DNA from: CAZZEX01 sp964653285
GTDB lineage: Bacteria > Chloroflexota > Anaerolineae > B4-G1
DNA: 64,000 nt
Assembly (NCBI GenBank): GCA_964653285.1
Contig: CAZZEX010000002.1
Span: 46,665 to 110,664, forward strand
Direction of reading: 5' to 3'
Below are positions 7,846 to 15,113 of the stretch, one piece after another. Position 1 is the stretch's first letter; every line of letters begins with the position of its first letter. The notes under the pieces were generated by a model. That model made no database searches and was not told the DNA's origin. It was given only the letters and a program-made list of their open reading frames with translations. A program made the translations under genes and the position numbers.

Positions 7846-10800
7846 GCCTCGACCCCCAATTCCGCCAGCGCTGCCGCGAACGCTTCTTCTCCCATCTCGT
7901 CCCGCAGCCGGGCCAGGTCATTCCGCGCTATCTGCGCATCCGGCGACCCAAGTTGCTCGAACAGCATCAACGCCTGGACGTACTTTTCCAGCGCCTCGCG
8001 GCGGCCCCCCTGCTCCTGGTGAACCCTCCCCAATTGACCGAGGGACGAGGCAATCCCACTTTTATCGCCCAGTTCCACTGCAATGGCCAGGCTGTGCTCA
8101 TATTTGGCCTGCGCCTCTCCCAGGTTCCCCTGCTCCTGGTGAATCATCCCCAACTGATGCAAGGACGTGGCAATCCCACGTTTATCGCCCAGTTCCACTG
8201 CAATGGCCAGGCTGTGCTCATATTTGGCCTGCGCCTCTCCCAGGTTCCCCTGCTCCTGGTGAATCATCCCCAACTGATGCAAGGACGTGGCAATCCCACG
8301 TTTATCGCCCAGTTCCACCCGCATTGCCAGGCTCTGCTCATATTGAGCCTGCGCCTCCTTCAGGTTCCCCTGCAGATGGTGAACACCCCCTAACTGATTC
8401 AGGGTCTCCGCAATCTCTCTCTTATCGCCCAGTTCCCTCTTGATCGCCAGGCTGTGCTCATATTTGGCCTGCGCCTCGGCATAGTTTCCCTGTTGCTGGT
8501 ACACCATGCCAATCTGGTGCAGTGCAGTGGCCACGTTTCTTTTGTCTCCTTGCGCTTCAAACAATGCCCTCACTTGCTCGTACATCTGGAGGGCCATCTT
8601 GTAGTCGCCCATCATCTCGTACACGGTGGCCAGATTCCCCGTAGCCACCGCTTTGCTCGTCCCCTCCAGCGTCTCGATGGACTCGTTCAGCAGTCCGATG
8701 AGCCGCTCCAGGAGGCCCCAGCGCAGCATTGGTTCCCATGCGGCCTGCGCTATCTCATCCGCCTTCTCGTACTCCCCCGCCCGGTAGTAGTAGTCCCGCG
8801 CTCGCAGGAGGTCCCACAGGTCTTTTGTCTGTTTCACCCGCAACTCCCAGAACCGGGCTGCCCGCAGCAGGAGGGCGGTCTCGTCCTCGCCGCTCTCGGC
8901 CAACTGTCGCCGGGCGTAGTCGTGCACCAGCGCGTGCATGGGGTAGACCACCTCGCCCCGGCCTCTCTCCTGGCGGGCCAGCATGCCCCAGCCCAGCAAG
9001 GCCTTCAGTTCGGCGTCAATCGCGGGGCTGGCGTCGCGCTCGTCCCCCATCATCCACTGCAATCCCTCCAGCGGCGGGGCCTCCTCCAGGATGCTGGCCC
9101 GCATCAGCAGCGTTTGGGCCCGCGGCGGCAACTGGGCGTAGGTGCGGTCGAGCAGCGTGAACTCGATCATCTCCCGCTCCACGTCCTCGATCTCCAGCCA
9201 GGTGTTGGCCACCCCCGTCATCGCTGCCCGCCGGGCGAAGACGTCAATCGTGTAGGGGTGGCCGCCCAGTTTGCCGTACAACTCGCGCTTGGTGATGGGG
9301 GGCAGGGGGGATGTGGGGGGTGGGAGGGCAGGCAAAATGCCTGCCCCTACATCATCGGCCAGGGGCGAAACGCCAGGCAGGCGGGCCTTCTGCGGCGGCA
9401 CGATTGGCAGGGGAGACAGCACGTCGTGGTTGTTCATGCACTGCACGGCCATGGGGAACGGCAACTCGCCCAGGGACAGGTGCTCGATCTCGCCTGTCAG
9501 CCGCCCCCGCGCCGGGTCGAAATCGTAACGCGTGGTAAAGATGAAGCGGCTCCCCTGGGCCACGCTCTTGACCAGTTGCTCGAAGAATTCGGCCAGCGCC
9601 GGGTCGGCGATCTCGTCCGCCTTCTCCCCCGCTGGGCCAGTCACCTGCTCCCTCCCCCAGAATTGGGGGAGGGTCGGGGAGGGGGCCACCCGCACCGCCT
9701 GCCCCTTGCTCAACACGTCCTCGAAGTTGTCAAAGATGAGCAACAACGGCACCTGGGTCAGGATCTGGGCCATAGCCCCCGTCTTGGCTTCCAGTTTCAT
9801 CTGCGCGTGGATGACCTGGTTGAAGGCATTGACCCCCGCCAGGTTGAGGAACCCGTTCAGTTCGGAGAGGATGTCCTCGGGCCGGGTAGGCGGCGTCATA
9901 CGCACGGCCTTGACCCCGGCGAAGTTCTGGCGCAGTTTGGTCGCGACGCGGGTGGCCAGCACACTTTTGCCGATGCCTCCCAGCCCGTGGATGATAAAGG
10001 CCCTCTGCCGCCCGCTGGTGAAGCCGTGACGCATGCGGCGCATCTCCCGCCGCCGCCCCACAAAACCCTTGTCCATCACCGAGACCGTGCTCCAGTCAAT
10101 CGGCCTGTCCAACCGCACTTCCTCGACCTCTGGTCGCACCTGGGCCACGCTCACGCCGGCCGGGTCGTTGAGGAACAGCACCGGCGTGGCAAAGTCCACC
10201 CGCGCATCGCCTTCTTCCCCTTTGGCCAGTTGCAGGGCCTGCCCTGACCCTTCGACAGGCTCAGGGCGACGGTCAAGTCGAAGGGCCAGGCGCGCCTCGG
10301 TCAGGGCCACATCCAGCGGTTTGTTGTTGGCCAGCCCGGTGTAGAAGCGGCCGGCGAAGAGGATGGCCGCTGCGTCTAGCACCGAGTACTGCATCGAAAG
10401 CACCGCCGGCACTCCCTGCTTCACCAGGCGGCGCGACAGCCCGGCGTAGCCGTCGTTGTTGGCGGTGCGCGCCGACTGGCAGGCGCTGAGCACCACCAGC
10501 CGCAGTGATGGGTAACCGCGCAGCAGGGTGGCGAATTCCTCGTTGGTCAGGGGCTTTTTGTAGCCCTGTTCGTCCTCCAACAGCAGCTCGCCCCGTCCCT
10601 TGTCCTCGTTATAGACGCCATGGCCGGTGAAGTGCAGGATGTCGTATTCCCGCTCGGAGAGATAGTCCTGGATGGTGTCCAGCGCCGCGTCCTCGCAGAA
10701 GTCAATCTCCACCAGCCCCTTGCACTGGAGCCTGTCCAATGCGGCCAGGATGACCTCCTGCTCCCGCTCGGTGTTGAGCACCAGATGGTCGGGCAGGTCC

Positions 10801-11306
10801 AGCGGGCTGGAGACCACCACCAACGTGCGCAGCGTGCGCTCCAGAGGCCGTTTGTCGCGCCGGGCGACGCCCAGGGGCAGGCGGGAGACCGGCGTCTCCC
10901 AGCGGGTCACCAGGAAATCCTCACCATCGTGCAGGAACTCCCACGGCAGGTTCATCAACTCCGGCGCGCCCTCGTCCACGCGTACCCGCAGGCGCAAACC
11001 TCTATCAGCGGACCGGGCGCCGGCCAGTCGTTCGGCAAAGCACGCGCCCACGTCGCCGCCCAGGACTGCCTGGTACAGCATCCGCCCGAACCGGACGTGG
11101 AAGTCGTCTTTCACCAGTTCCTTGTGCAGCGAGTAGGCCTCCAGCCGCTTGAGGTCTTCGCGCATCTTCAGCGTGCCTGTGCGCAGAGTGAAAGCGTGCT
11201 CGACCGCCCGGCCACCGTCGCCATCTGGTACGTAGGCCACGAACTCATTTGGGGCCTGTTTCCCCTTTTCCAGGCAGAGGTCAAAATCCTGATGGGTGGT
11301 GGTCAT
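7821..11306 (-). CDS. CHAT protease-like / NB-ARC ATPase / TPR protein
   Basis: 1161 aa from the ATG at 11306 (AAGGAGG seven bases upstream). The CHAT caspase-like domain (about residues 60-345) carries its catalytic pair: His229 in HFTGHG and Cys276 in LSACQSA. A STAND-type ATPase (about 410-800) follows, with Walker A HGLGGIGKS (440-448) and Walker B LLLIFDNFED. Next come a helical region and at least six C-terminal TPRs of 40 residues, several nearly identical in DNA. CHAT-STAND-TPR proteins are thought to act as ligand-triggered proteases in immunity or programmed cell death. Three palindromic repeats have inserted in frame (9300-9360, 9652-9688, 10238-10274), all in inter-domain linkers. 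The partner or substrate gene is not adjacent. Confidence 0.88.
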   Translation of the reverse strand: MTTTHQDFDLCLEKGKQAPNEFVAYVPDGDGGRAVEHAFTLRTGTLKMREDLKRLEAYSLHKELVKDDFHVRFGRMLYQAVLGGDVGACFAERLAGARSADRGLRLRVRVDEGAPELMNLPWEFLHDGEDFLVTRWETPVSRLPLGVARRDKRPLERTLRTLVVVSSPLDLPDHLVLNTEREQEVILAALDRLQCKGLVEIDFCEDAALDTIQDYLSEREYDILHFTGHGVYNEDKGRGELLLEDEQGYKKPLTNEEFATLLRGYPSLRLVVLSACQSARTANNDGYAGLSRRLVKQGVPAVLSMQYSVLDAAAILFAGRFYTGLANNKPLDVALTEARLALRLDRRPEPVEGSGQALQLAKGEEGDARVDFATPVLFLNDPAGVSVAQVRPEVEEVRLDRPIDWSTVSVMDKGFVGRRREMRRMRHGFTSGRQRAFIIHGLGGIGKSVLATRVATKLRQNFAGVKAVRMTPPTRPEDILSELNGFLNLAGVNAFNQVIHAQMKLEAKTGAMAQILTQVPLLLIFDNFEDVLSKGQAVRVAPSPTLPQFWGREQVTGPAGEKADEIADPALAEFFEQLVKSVAQGSRFIFTTRYDFDPARGRLTGEIEHLSLGELPFPMAVQCMNNHDVLSPLPIVPPQKARLPGVSPLADDVGAGILPALPPPTSPLPPITKRELYGKLGGHPYTIDVFARRAAMTGVANTWLEIEDVEREMIEFTLLDRTYAQLPPRAQTLLMRASILEEAPPLEGLQWMMGDERDASPAIDAELKALLGWGMLARQERGRGEVVYPMHALVHDYARRQLAESGEDETALLLRAARFWELRVKQTKDLWDLLRARDYYYRAGEYEKADEIAQAAWEPMLRWGLLERLIGLLNESIETLEGTSKAVATGNLATVYEMMGDYKMALQMYEQVRALFEAQGDKRNVATALHQIGMVYQQQGNYAEAQAKYEHSLAIKRELGDKREIAETLNQLGGVHHLQGNLKEAQAQYEQSLAMRVELGDKRGIATSLHQLGMIHQEQGNLGEAQAKYEHSLAIAVELGDKRGIATSLHQLGMIHQEQGNLGEAQAKYEHSLAIAVELGDKSGIASSLGQLGRVHQEQGGRREALEKYVQALMLFEQLGSPDAQIARNDLARLRDEMGEEAFAAALAELGVEAGDVPRRG
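8041..8340 (-). repeat. 120-bp tandem repeats encoding near-identical TPR units
   Basis: Blocks starting at 8041, 8161 and 8281 repeat with a 120-bp period. Bases 8101-8160 and 8221-8280 are identical, and 8041-8100 differs from 8161-8220 at only about three positions. Each block encodes one 40-residue TPR (EQGNLGEAQAKYEHSLAIAV-type). Such near-identity implies recent duplication or gene conversion. Confidence 0.9.
9300..9362. repeat. In-frame palindromic repeat within the NB-ARC region
   Basis: GGGCAGGCA-AAA-TGCCTGCCC is a near-perfect hairpin with a GTAGGGGCAGG-type flank. Read in the CHAT gene it encodes GAGILPALPPPTSPLPP, a low-complexity peptide between conserved segments. Confidence 0.75.
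9652..9688. repeat. In-frame palindromic repeat within the NB-ARC region
   Basis: CCTCCCCCA-GAAT-TGGGGGAGG, followed by GTCGGGGAGGGGG, is a hairpin repeat translated in the CHAT gene as SPTLPQFWGRE. It interrupts the sequence just after the Walker B region. Confidence 0.75.
10238..10274. repeat. In-frame palindromic repeat after the CHAT domain
   Basis: CCCTGACCCTTCGACAGGCT, followed by CAGGGCG, is a REP-like element. It is translated on the minus strand as RRPEPVEGSGQ at about residues 345-356, between the CHAT domain and the STAND ATPase. Confidence 0.75.
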
Positions 11307-11427
11307 TGCTTGCCCTCCTTCTGATGATGCCCGCGCCCATGCTCCGTTCATTTGGGGGCTTCCAGAATTTGGTGGTCCCCCCGTAGAGTGTTGCTGGCTC
11401 ACCAGGGCCACCTGTGCCGCCTCGCTC

Positions 11428-11480
11428 CCGCTGGATCGCCAGATCCAGCGGCTTGGCGACGGGATCTGGCGATTCCTTTA
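11428..11480. repeat. Dispersed inverted repeat (GGATCTGGCGAT family), copy 1
   Basis: CTCCCGCTGGATCGCCAGAT starts the element, and ATCGCCAGATCC pairs exactly with GGATCTGGCGAT about 20 bases later. A clearly related copy lies at 40949-41015. It belongs to the 470-bp gene-free stretch upstream of obg. Confidence 0.8.
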
Positions 11481-11549
11481 GAGCGAAATGGGGAACAACA
11501 CCCAAGCGGGAGACTACCCAGAATTTGAAGTATCCCATCTTGCAGCGTG

Positions 11550-11646
11550 TGTCATTCTGAGCGTAGCGAAGAATCTCGCCCTGGGTAGGCTTCAAGGCAC
11601 TGTGGCATGAGATTCTTCGCTCCACTGCGTTCCGCTCAGAATGACA
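11550..11646. repeat. Long imperfect inverted repeat (TGTCATTCTGAGCG arms)
   Basis: The left arm TGTCATTCTGAGCG-TAGCGAAGAATCTC (11550-11577) is complementary to the right arm GAGATTCTTCGCT...CGCTCAGAATGACA (11609-11646), with about 30 bases between and a 10-base insertion in the right arm. The element could fold into a long hairpin. It is a repeat between the divergently arranged CHAT gene and obg, with no ORF in it. Confidence 0.8.
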
Positions 11647-11743
11647 TTGGGATGATTATTTCTCTGGAGCAGCCTTGTCGCCGAGCAGTCGGTGTCAACT
11701 GAACGTATCTTATCACACTTGTCGGCACGGGGCAAATACGTTC

Positions 11744-11771
11744 TTGACATCCCCCCAATATGCGGTATCCT
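11744..11771 (+). promoter_or_regulatory. Promoter giving an apparently leaderless obg mRNA
   Basis: TTGACA (11744-11749), a 16-bp spacer and TATCCT (11766-11771). The expected start of transcription is 6-8 bases further on, at about 11778-11780, while obg starts at 11781 and has no Shine-Dalgarno sequence. Confidence 0.65.
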
Positions 11772-11780
11772 AGCCTGGCG

Positions 11781-13040
11781 ATGTTCTACGACGAGGCCAG
11801 GATCTACGTCAAGGCGGGCGACGGGGGTGATGGATGCGTCGCCTTCCGGCACGAGAAGTACGTCCCCTACGGCGGGCCGGCCGGCGGTGACGGCGGCAAG
11901 GGGGGCGACGTCCTGCTCTACGTCGACCCCCATCTCAACACGCTCTATCGCTTCAGCAGGAAGCGCCACTTCAAGGCCGCACGCGGCGAACACGGGCGGG
12001 GCAAGAACCAGCACGGTGCGTATGGCGCGGGCCTGCGCGTCCCGGTGCCGCTTGGCACCGTCGTGTACGATGCCGGCAGCGGCGAGTTGCTGGGCGACCT
12101 GACCGAGGCAGGGCAGGAGTTAGTCGTGGCGCGAGGTGGGCGCGGTGGGCGGGGAAACGCCCGCTTTACCACTTCCACCAACCAGGCCCCCCGTATCGCC
12201 GAGCACGGCGAGCCGGGCCCGGAGCGCAATCTGCGGTTGGAACTGAGGTTGCTGGCCGACGTGGGCGTGGTGGGGGTGCCCAACGCCGGCAAGTCCACGC
12301 TCCTTGCGGCGGTAACTGCTGCGCGACCCAAAATCGCGCCCTATCCCTTCACCACCCTCCAGCCCAACCTCGGCGTCGTCGTGCTTGATGACCAGACTGA
12401 GTTCGTCCTGGCCGACATCCCCGGCCTGATCGAGGGGGCGTCGGAGGGCAAGGGGCTGGGGCACGAGTTCCTGCGCCACATCGAGCGTACCCGCGTGTTG
12501 ATCCACCTCCTCGACGGCCTCTCCACTGACCCACTGGCGGATTTCGCGGCCATCAACCGCGAACTGGTGGCGTTCGGCCATGGCCTGGCGCAGAAGCCCC
12601 AACTGGTGGTTTTGAACAAGACGGATCTGCCCCAGGTGCAGGCACGCTGGCCGGAGATAGAGGCAGCGCTCGAAGCGCAGGGCTACCCAGGCTTAGCGAT
12701 CTCCGCGCTGGGGCGGGAGGGCACGCGGGAGTTGCTCTACCGCGCCGCGCAGATGCTGGCCGAACTGCCGGAGGAGGCCCCGGCCTGGGAGATGCCTGTC
12801 TTTCGACCCGGCGAGGACGAGGCAGCGTTCACCATCGAGCGGGAGGAGGACGGGTGGCGAGTGCGTGGCGTGCAGGTCGAGCGGCTGGCGGCGATGACGA
12901 TATGGAACCTGGACGAGGCGGTGCGCCGCTTCCAACGGGCGCTGGAGCGCATGGGGATCGTGGCGGCATTGGAGGAGGCGGGCGTGCAAGCGGGGGATAC
13001 GGTCTGCATCGGTGAGGAAGAATTGGTATGGGAGGAATAG
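11781..13040 (+). CDS. obg: GTPase Obg (CgtA), ribosome assembly factor
   Basis: 419 aa, starting MFYDEARIYVKAGDGGDG. It has the glycine-rich Obg fold (residues 1-155, with GGPAGGDGGKGGDV), then the GTPase domain with G1 GVPNAGKSTL, switch I with the conserved P-FTTL-PN-G, G3 DIPGLIEGA, G4 NKTD and G5 ISA. A C-terminal OCT domain covers about 340-419 (GWRVRGVQVERLAAM). Obg is an essential GTPase that binds the large ribosomal subunit. It heads a likely obg-GNAT-nadD cluster, and obg next to nadD is common in bacteria. A heptameric repeat begins at its stop codon. Confidence 0.97.
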   Translation: MFYDEARIYVKAGDGGDGCVAFRHEKYVPYGGPAGGDGGKGGDVLLYVDPHLNTLYRFSRKRHFKAARGEHGRGKNQHGAYGAGLRVPVPLGTVVYDAGSGELLGDLTEAGQELVVARGGRGGRGNARFTTSTNQAPRIAEHGEPGPERNLRLELRLLADVGVVGVPNAGKSTLLAAVTAARPKIAPYPFTTLQPNLGVVVLDDQTEFVLADIPGLIEGASEGKGLGHEFLRHIERTRVLIHLLDGLSTDPLADFAAINRELVAFGHGLAQKPQLVVLNKTDLPQVQARWPEIEAALEAQGYPGLAISALGREGTRELLYRAAQMLAELPEEAPAWEMPVFRPGEDEAAFTIEREEDGWRVRGVQVERLAAMTIWNLDEAVRRFQRALERMGIVAALEEAGVQAGDTVCIGEEELVWEE

Positions 13041-13110
13041 CGAATCGCGAATTGCGAATGGCGAATAGCGAATAGCGAATTGCGAATTGCGAATGGCGAA
13101 TGGCGAATCG
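13034..13110. repeat. Heptameric tandem repeat (NGCGAAT unit)
   Basis: Ten or so consecutive 7-base units of the form NGCGAAT (N = A, C, T or G) start inside the obg stop region and run into the next coding sequence. They provide its only nearby ATG (13093) and TTG (13087) start codons. Confidence 0.92.
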
Positions 13111-13731
13111 GCGGTCGTGGTGCGCCCGGCCGCGGTCGAAGACGTGCCCCGCGTGGGCGAAATCCTGGTCGAGAGTTTCATCAACAAGTTTGGCATCGTT
13201 TTCGGGAGCCGGGTTGACCGTGCTCCTCGCGCCATAGCACAGATAGAGCGGCTGATGCTCGAACGGGGATCGTGTGCACTGTTCGTGGCCGAGGCGGATG
13301 GGCAGGTGGTCGGCGTGCTCGAATTGACGGCGCGGCGCGAGCGGTTGAGCGACCTCTTGAGGCAGCTCCAGATTATTCTTCGGGAAGTCGGCCCGCTCTA
13401 CACTTTGAGGGCCACTATTGGGCTGGTGCTGCTGCACGAGGCGACTGTCTGGGGCACGGCCTACATCAGTAACATCGCCGTGACCGCCGATTTTCGTGGC
13501 CAGGGCATCGGGTGGGAACTTCTGGAGAGCGTCGCGGGGTGGGCGCGTGCGCGTGGCAAGGGGAGTTTGTCCCTGCACGTGGCGGCGTCCAACCCTGCCT
13601 GGCACCTCTACGAGCGTTTCGGCTTTCGGCTGGAGGAACAGATCGAGGAGTGGCTGACCGGGCGGCTGTTTGGCATCCGCACCTGGCTGTATATGGTGAA
13701 ACCACTGCCAGCGAGAGACGATGCGGAGTGA
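13093..13731 (+). CDS. GNAT-family N-acetyltransferase
   Basis: 212 aa from the ATG at 13093; a TTG at 13087 would add two residues. Motif A for acetyl-CoA binding is clear: ISNIAVTADFRGQGIGWELL (V-x3-RGxGIG). The motif B-like NPAWHLYERFGF follows, and the N terminus (VVVRPAAVEDVPRV) is a typical GNAT beginning. The acceptor substrate is unknown. The start codon lies within a heptameric repeat and no Shine-Dalgarno sequence is seen, so the first residues are repeat-derived (MANGESA). Confidence 0.85.
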   Translation: MANGESAVVVRPAAVEDVPRVGEILVESFINKFGIVFGSRVDRAPRAIAQIERLMLERGSCALFVAEADGQVVGVLELTARRERLSDLLRQLQIILREVGPLYTLRATIGLVLLHEATVWGTAYISNIAVTADFRGQGIGWELLESVAGWARARGKGSLSLHVAASNPAWHLYERFGFRLEEQIEEWLTGRLFGIRTWLYMVKPLPARDDAE

Positions 13732-14563
13732 AGGTGAAACAAGTGCCCTGGACGTGAACGTCCGGGCTGAAAGAGCAAAGCCCTATCCCCCCCTTTCTCC
13801 CCCCCTGGTAGGGGGGGGCGGGGGCCAGGAGCGGTCTTTCCCGGTACAGGGGGGCGGCATCCCCCTTTCTCCCCCCCTGGTAGGGGGGGGCGGGGGGGGT
13901 AGCCCCGAAGGGGCTTCGCTCTCTCAGCACGGGGGTTCAGCCCCGTGCCCGTGCCTGCGCCTCGGCATCTTAGGTGGCACATTCGATCCGCCACACTACG
14001 GGCACCTGGCGCTGGCGGAGAATGCCCGTGTACAACTCCGGCTCGACCGCGTCCTCTTTGTCCCGGCCGGGCAGCCGCCCCATAAACCCGGTCGCCCCAT
14101 CACGCCAGCCCATCACCGCGTGGCGATGGTAGAGGCAGCCATCGCCGGCAATCCTGCCTTTGCTCTTTCCCGTGTGGACCTGGATCGCCCCGGCCCGCAC
14201 TACACGGTCGAGATGCTGGCCCTGCTGCGCCAGGAGTACCCGGAAGCGGAGTTGTTCTTCTTGATAGGTGGAGACAGCCTGGCCGAGTTCCCTACCTGGC
14301 GTGACCCGGCGGGCATTGTGCGGCAGGCCCGCCTGGCGGTGATGCAGCGCCCTGGTTGCGTACCAGATCTGGCCGCGCTGGAGCGGGCCGTGCCGGGCAT
14401 CCGAGAGCGATTGGTCTGGCTCGACGTGCCGCACCTGGACGTCGCCGCCTCCGATCTGCGGCAGCGCGTTCGTGAGGGATTGCCGCTGCGCTACCTGGTT
14501 CCGCCGCTGGTCGAAGCCTATATACGCGAATATCGTCTGTACAGCGTTGCCGGCACAAAGTAG
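13721..14563 (+). CDS. nadD: Nicotinate-nucleotide adenylyltransferase with a repeat-derived N-terminal extension
   Basis: 280 aa as an open frame; the enzyme itself starts near residue 79 with RLGILGGTFDPPHYGHL, the nucleotidyltransferase motif I (GGTFDPPHxGH). Later come DxDRPGPHYTVEML and the ISSTxIR-equivalent (AASDLRQRV). It makes NaAD from NaMN and ATP in NAD synthesis. No ATG, GTG or TTG lies between the repeat block (13741-13950) and the conserved start; only a CTG at 13955 is placed where family members normally begin. Either translation begins at 13721 and reads through the repeat (low-complexity PPLSPPLVGGGGG twice), or it starts at CTG. It overlaps the GNAT gene by 11 bp. Confidence 0.88.
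   Translation: MRSEGETSALDVNVRAERAKPYPPLSPPLVGGGGGQERSFPVQGGGIPLSPPLVGGGGGGSPEGASLSQHGGSAPCPCLRLGILGGTFDPPHYGHLALAENARVQLRLDRVLFVPAGQPPHKPGRPITPAHHRVAMVEAAIAGNPAFALSRVDLDRPGPHYTVEMLALLRQEYPEAELFFLIGGDSLAEFPTWRDPAGIVRQARLAVMQRPGCVPDLAALERAVPGIRERLVWLDVPHLDVAASDLRQRVREGLPLRYLVPPLVEAYIREYRLYSVAGTK
13741..13950. repeat. Compound palindromic repeat inserted at the 5' end of nadD
   Basis: The block is bounded by related inverted segments (GGGCTGAAAGAGCAAAGCCC on the left, and GGGGCTTCGCTCTCTCAGCA, then CGGGG, on the right). It contains two direct copies of a C-run/G-run hairpin (CCCCCCTGGTAGGGGGGG). It stays open in the nadD frame. Confidence 0.85.
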
Positions 14564-14575
14564 GTGTGCTATAAT
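14547..14575 (+). promoter_or_regulatory. Promoter of hicBA
   Basis: TTGCCG (14547-14552), a 17-bp spacer and TATAAT (14570-14575), preceded by TGC (extended -10). It overlaps the end of nadD and lies 55 bp before hicB. Confidence 0.7.
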
Positions 14576-14629
14576 GTACCTGTTTACCGTGCCTTGGACG
14601 TATCACTTGCTCAACCAGGGGGTTGTTTG

Positions 14630-14902
14630 ATGGTAATACGGTTTATCCTGACGGAATATGTAGAGCGGGCAATGGCTCATGCCGTCTATGACAAATTGGA
14701 AGATGGTACCTTTGCCGGCCGTATTCCACCTTGCAAAGGGGTGGTAGCGTTCGGTTCTACCCTACGTGAGTGTGAGGAAGAACTGCGTTCTACACTGGAG
14801 GACTGGATTCTGGTTGGCCTTAAACTGGGGCACCCATTGCCGGTCATCGCAGGTATTGATCTGAACAAGGAGCCGGTGTATGAGCCGGTGGGCGCCATGT
14901 AA
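14630..14902 (+). CDS. hicB: HicB-family antitoxin
   Basis: 90 aa from the ATG at 14630, which follows a GGGGG tract. The partly degraded RNase H-like HicB fold is recognisable: YDKLEDGTFAGRIPPCKGVV, then AFGSTLRECEEELRSTLEDW. It has the typical G-x-(I/V)-P-x-C-x-G-(V/C)-x-(A/T)-x-G-x-(T/S) motif. No C-terminal DNA-binding domain is evident in the short tail. It would neutralise the HicA mRNA interferase encoded directly downstream (23-bp overlap). The antitoxin-first order is reversed relative to E. coli hicAB but common in this subfamily. Confidence 0.88.
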   Translation: MVIRFILTEYVERAMAHAVYDKLEDGTFAGRIPPCKGVVAFGSTLRECEEELRSTLEDWILVGLKLGHPLPVIAGIDLNKEPVYEPVGAM

Positions 14903-15113
14903 ACGTCGCGTCTTCATCTGTCGGCTGCGGGAAATCGGTTTTGACGGCCCCTTCTCCGGCACACGTCATCAGTTTATGGTCTATGGGCAGCACCGTCTGG
15001 CTATTCCTTCCAATGCCGAGTACTCCGTACCTCAACTTCGGACGATGATCCGGGAAGTGGAAGAGATCGTTGGCCGCAGAATCACCGCCGCTGAGTGGAA
15101 TGAACTGGGATAG
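14880..15113 (+). CDS. hicA: HicA-family mRNA interferase toxin
   Basis: 77 aa. A double-stranded RNA-binding-like fold with the catalytic histidine in GTRHQFMVYG, preceded by RLREIGFDGPFSG. The start at 14880 (MSRWAPCKRR) matches the family's usual beginning (M-x-RW-x-P-x-x-RR). The gene overlaps hicB by 23 bp, so the two are translationally coupled. The reading frame looks intact and potentially active. The next gene begins inside its 3' end. Confidence 0.88.
   Translation: MSRWAPCKRRVFICRLREIGFDGPFSGTRHQFMVYGQHRLAIPSNAEYSVPQLRTMIREVEEIVGRRITAAEWNELG

Noticed and set aside
8454..10247. 597-codon plus-strand open frame
   Set aside because: It lies antisense to the CHAT-STAND-TPR gene, has no ribosome site and its translation is compositionally biased (His/Gln/Arg-rich), as expected of a GC-rich shadow frame.
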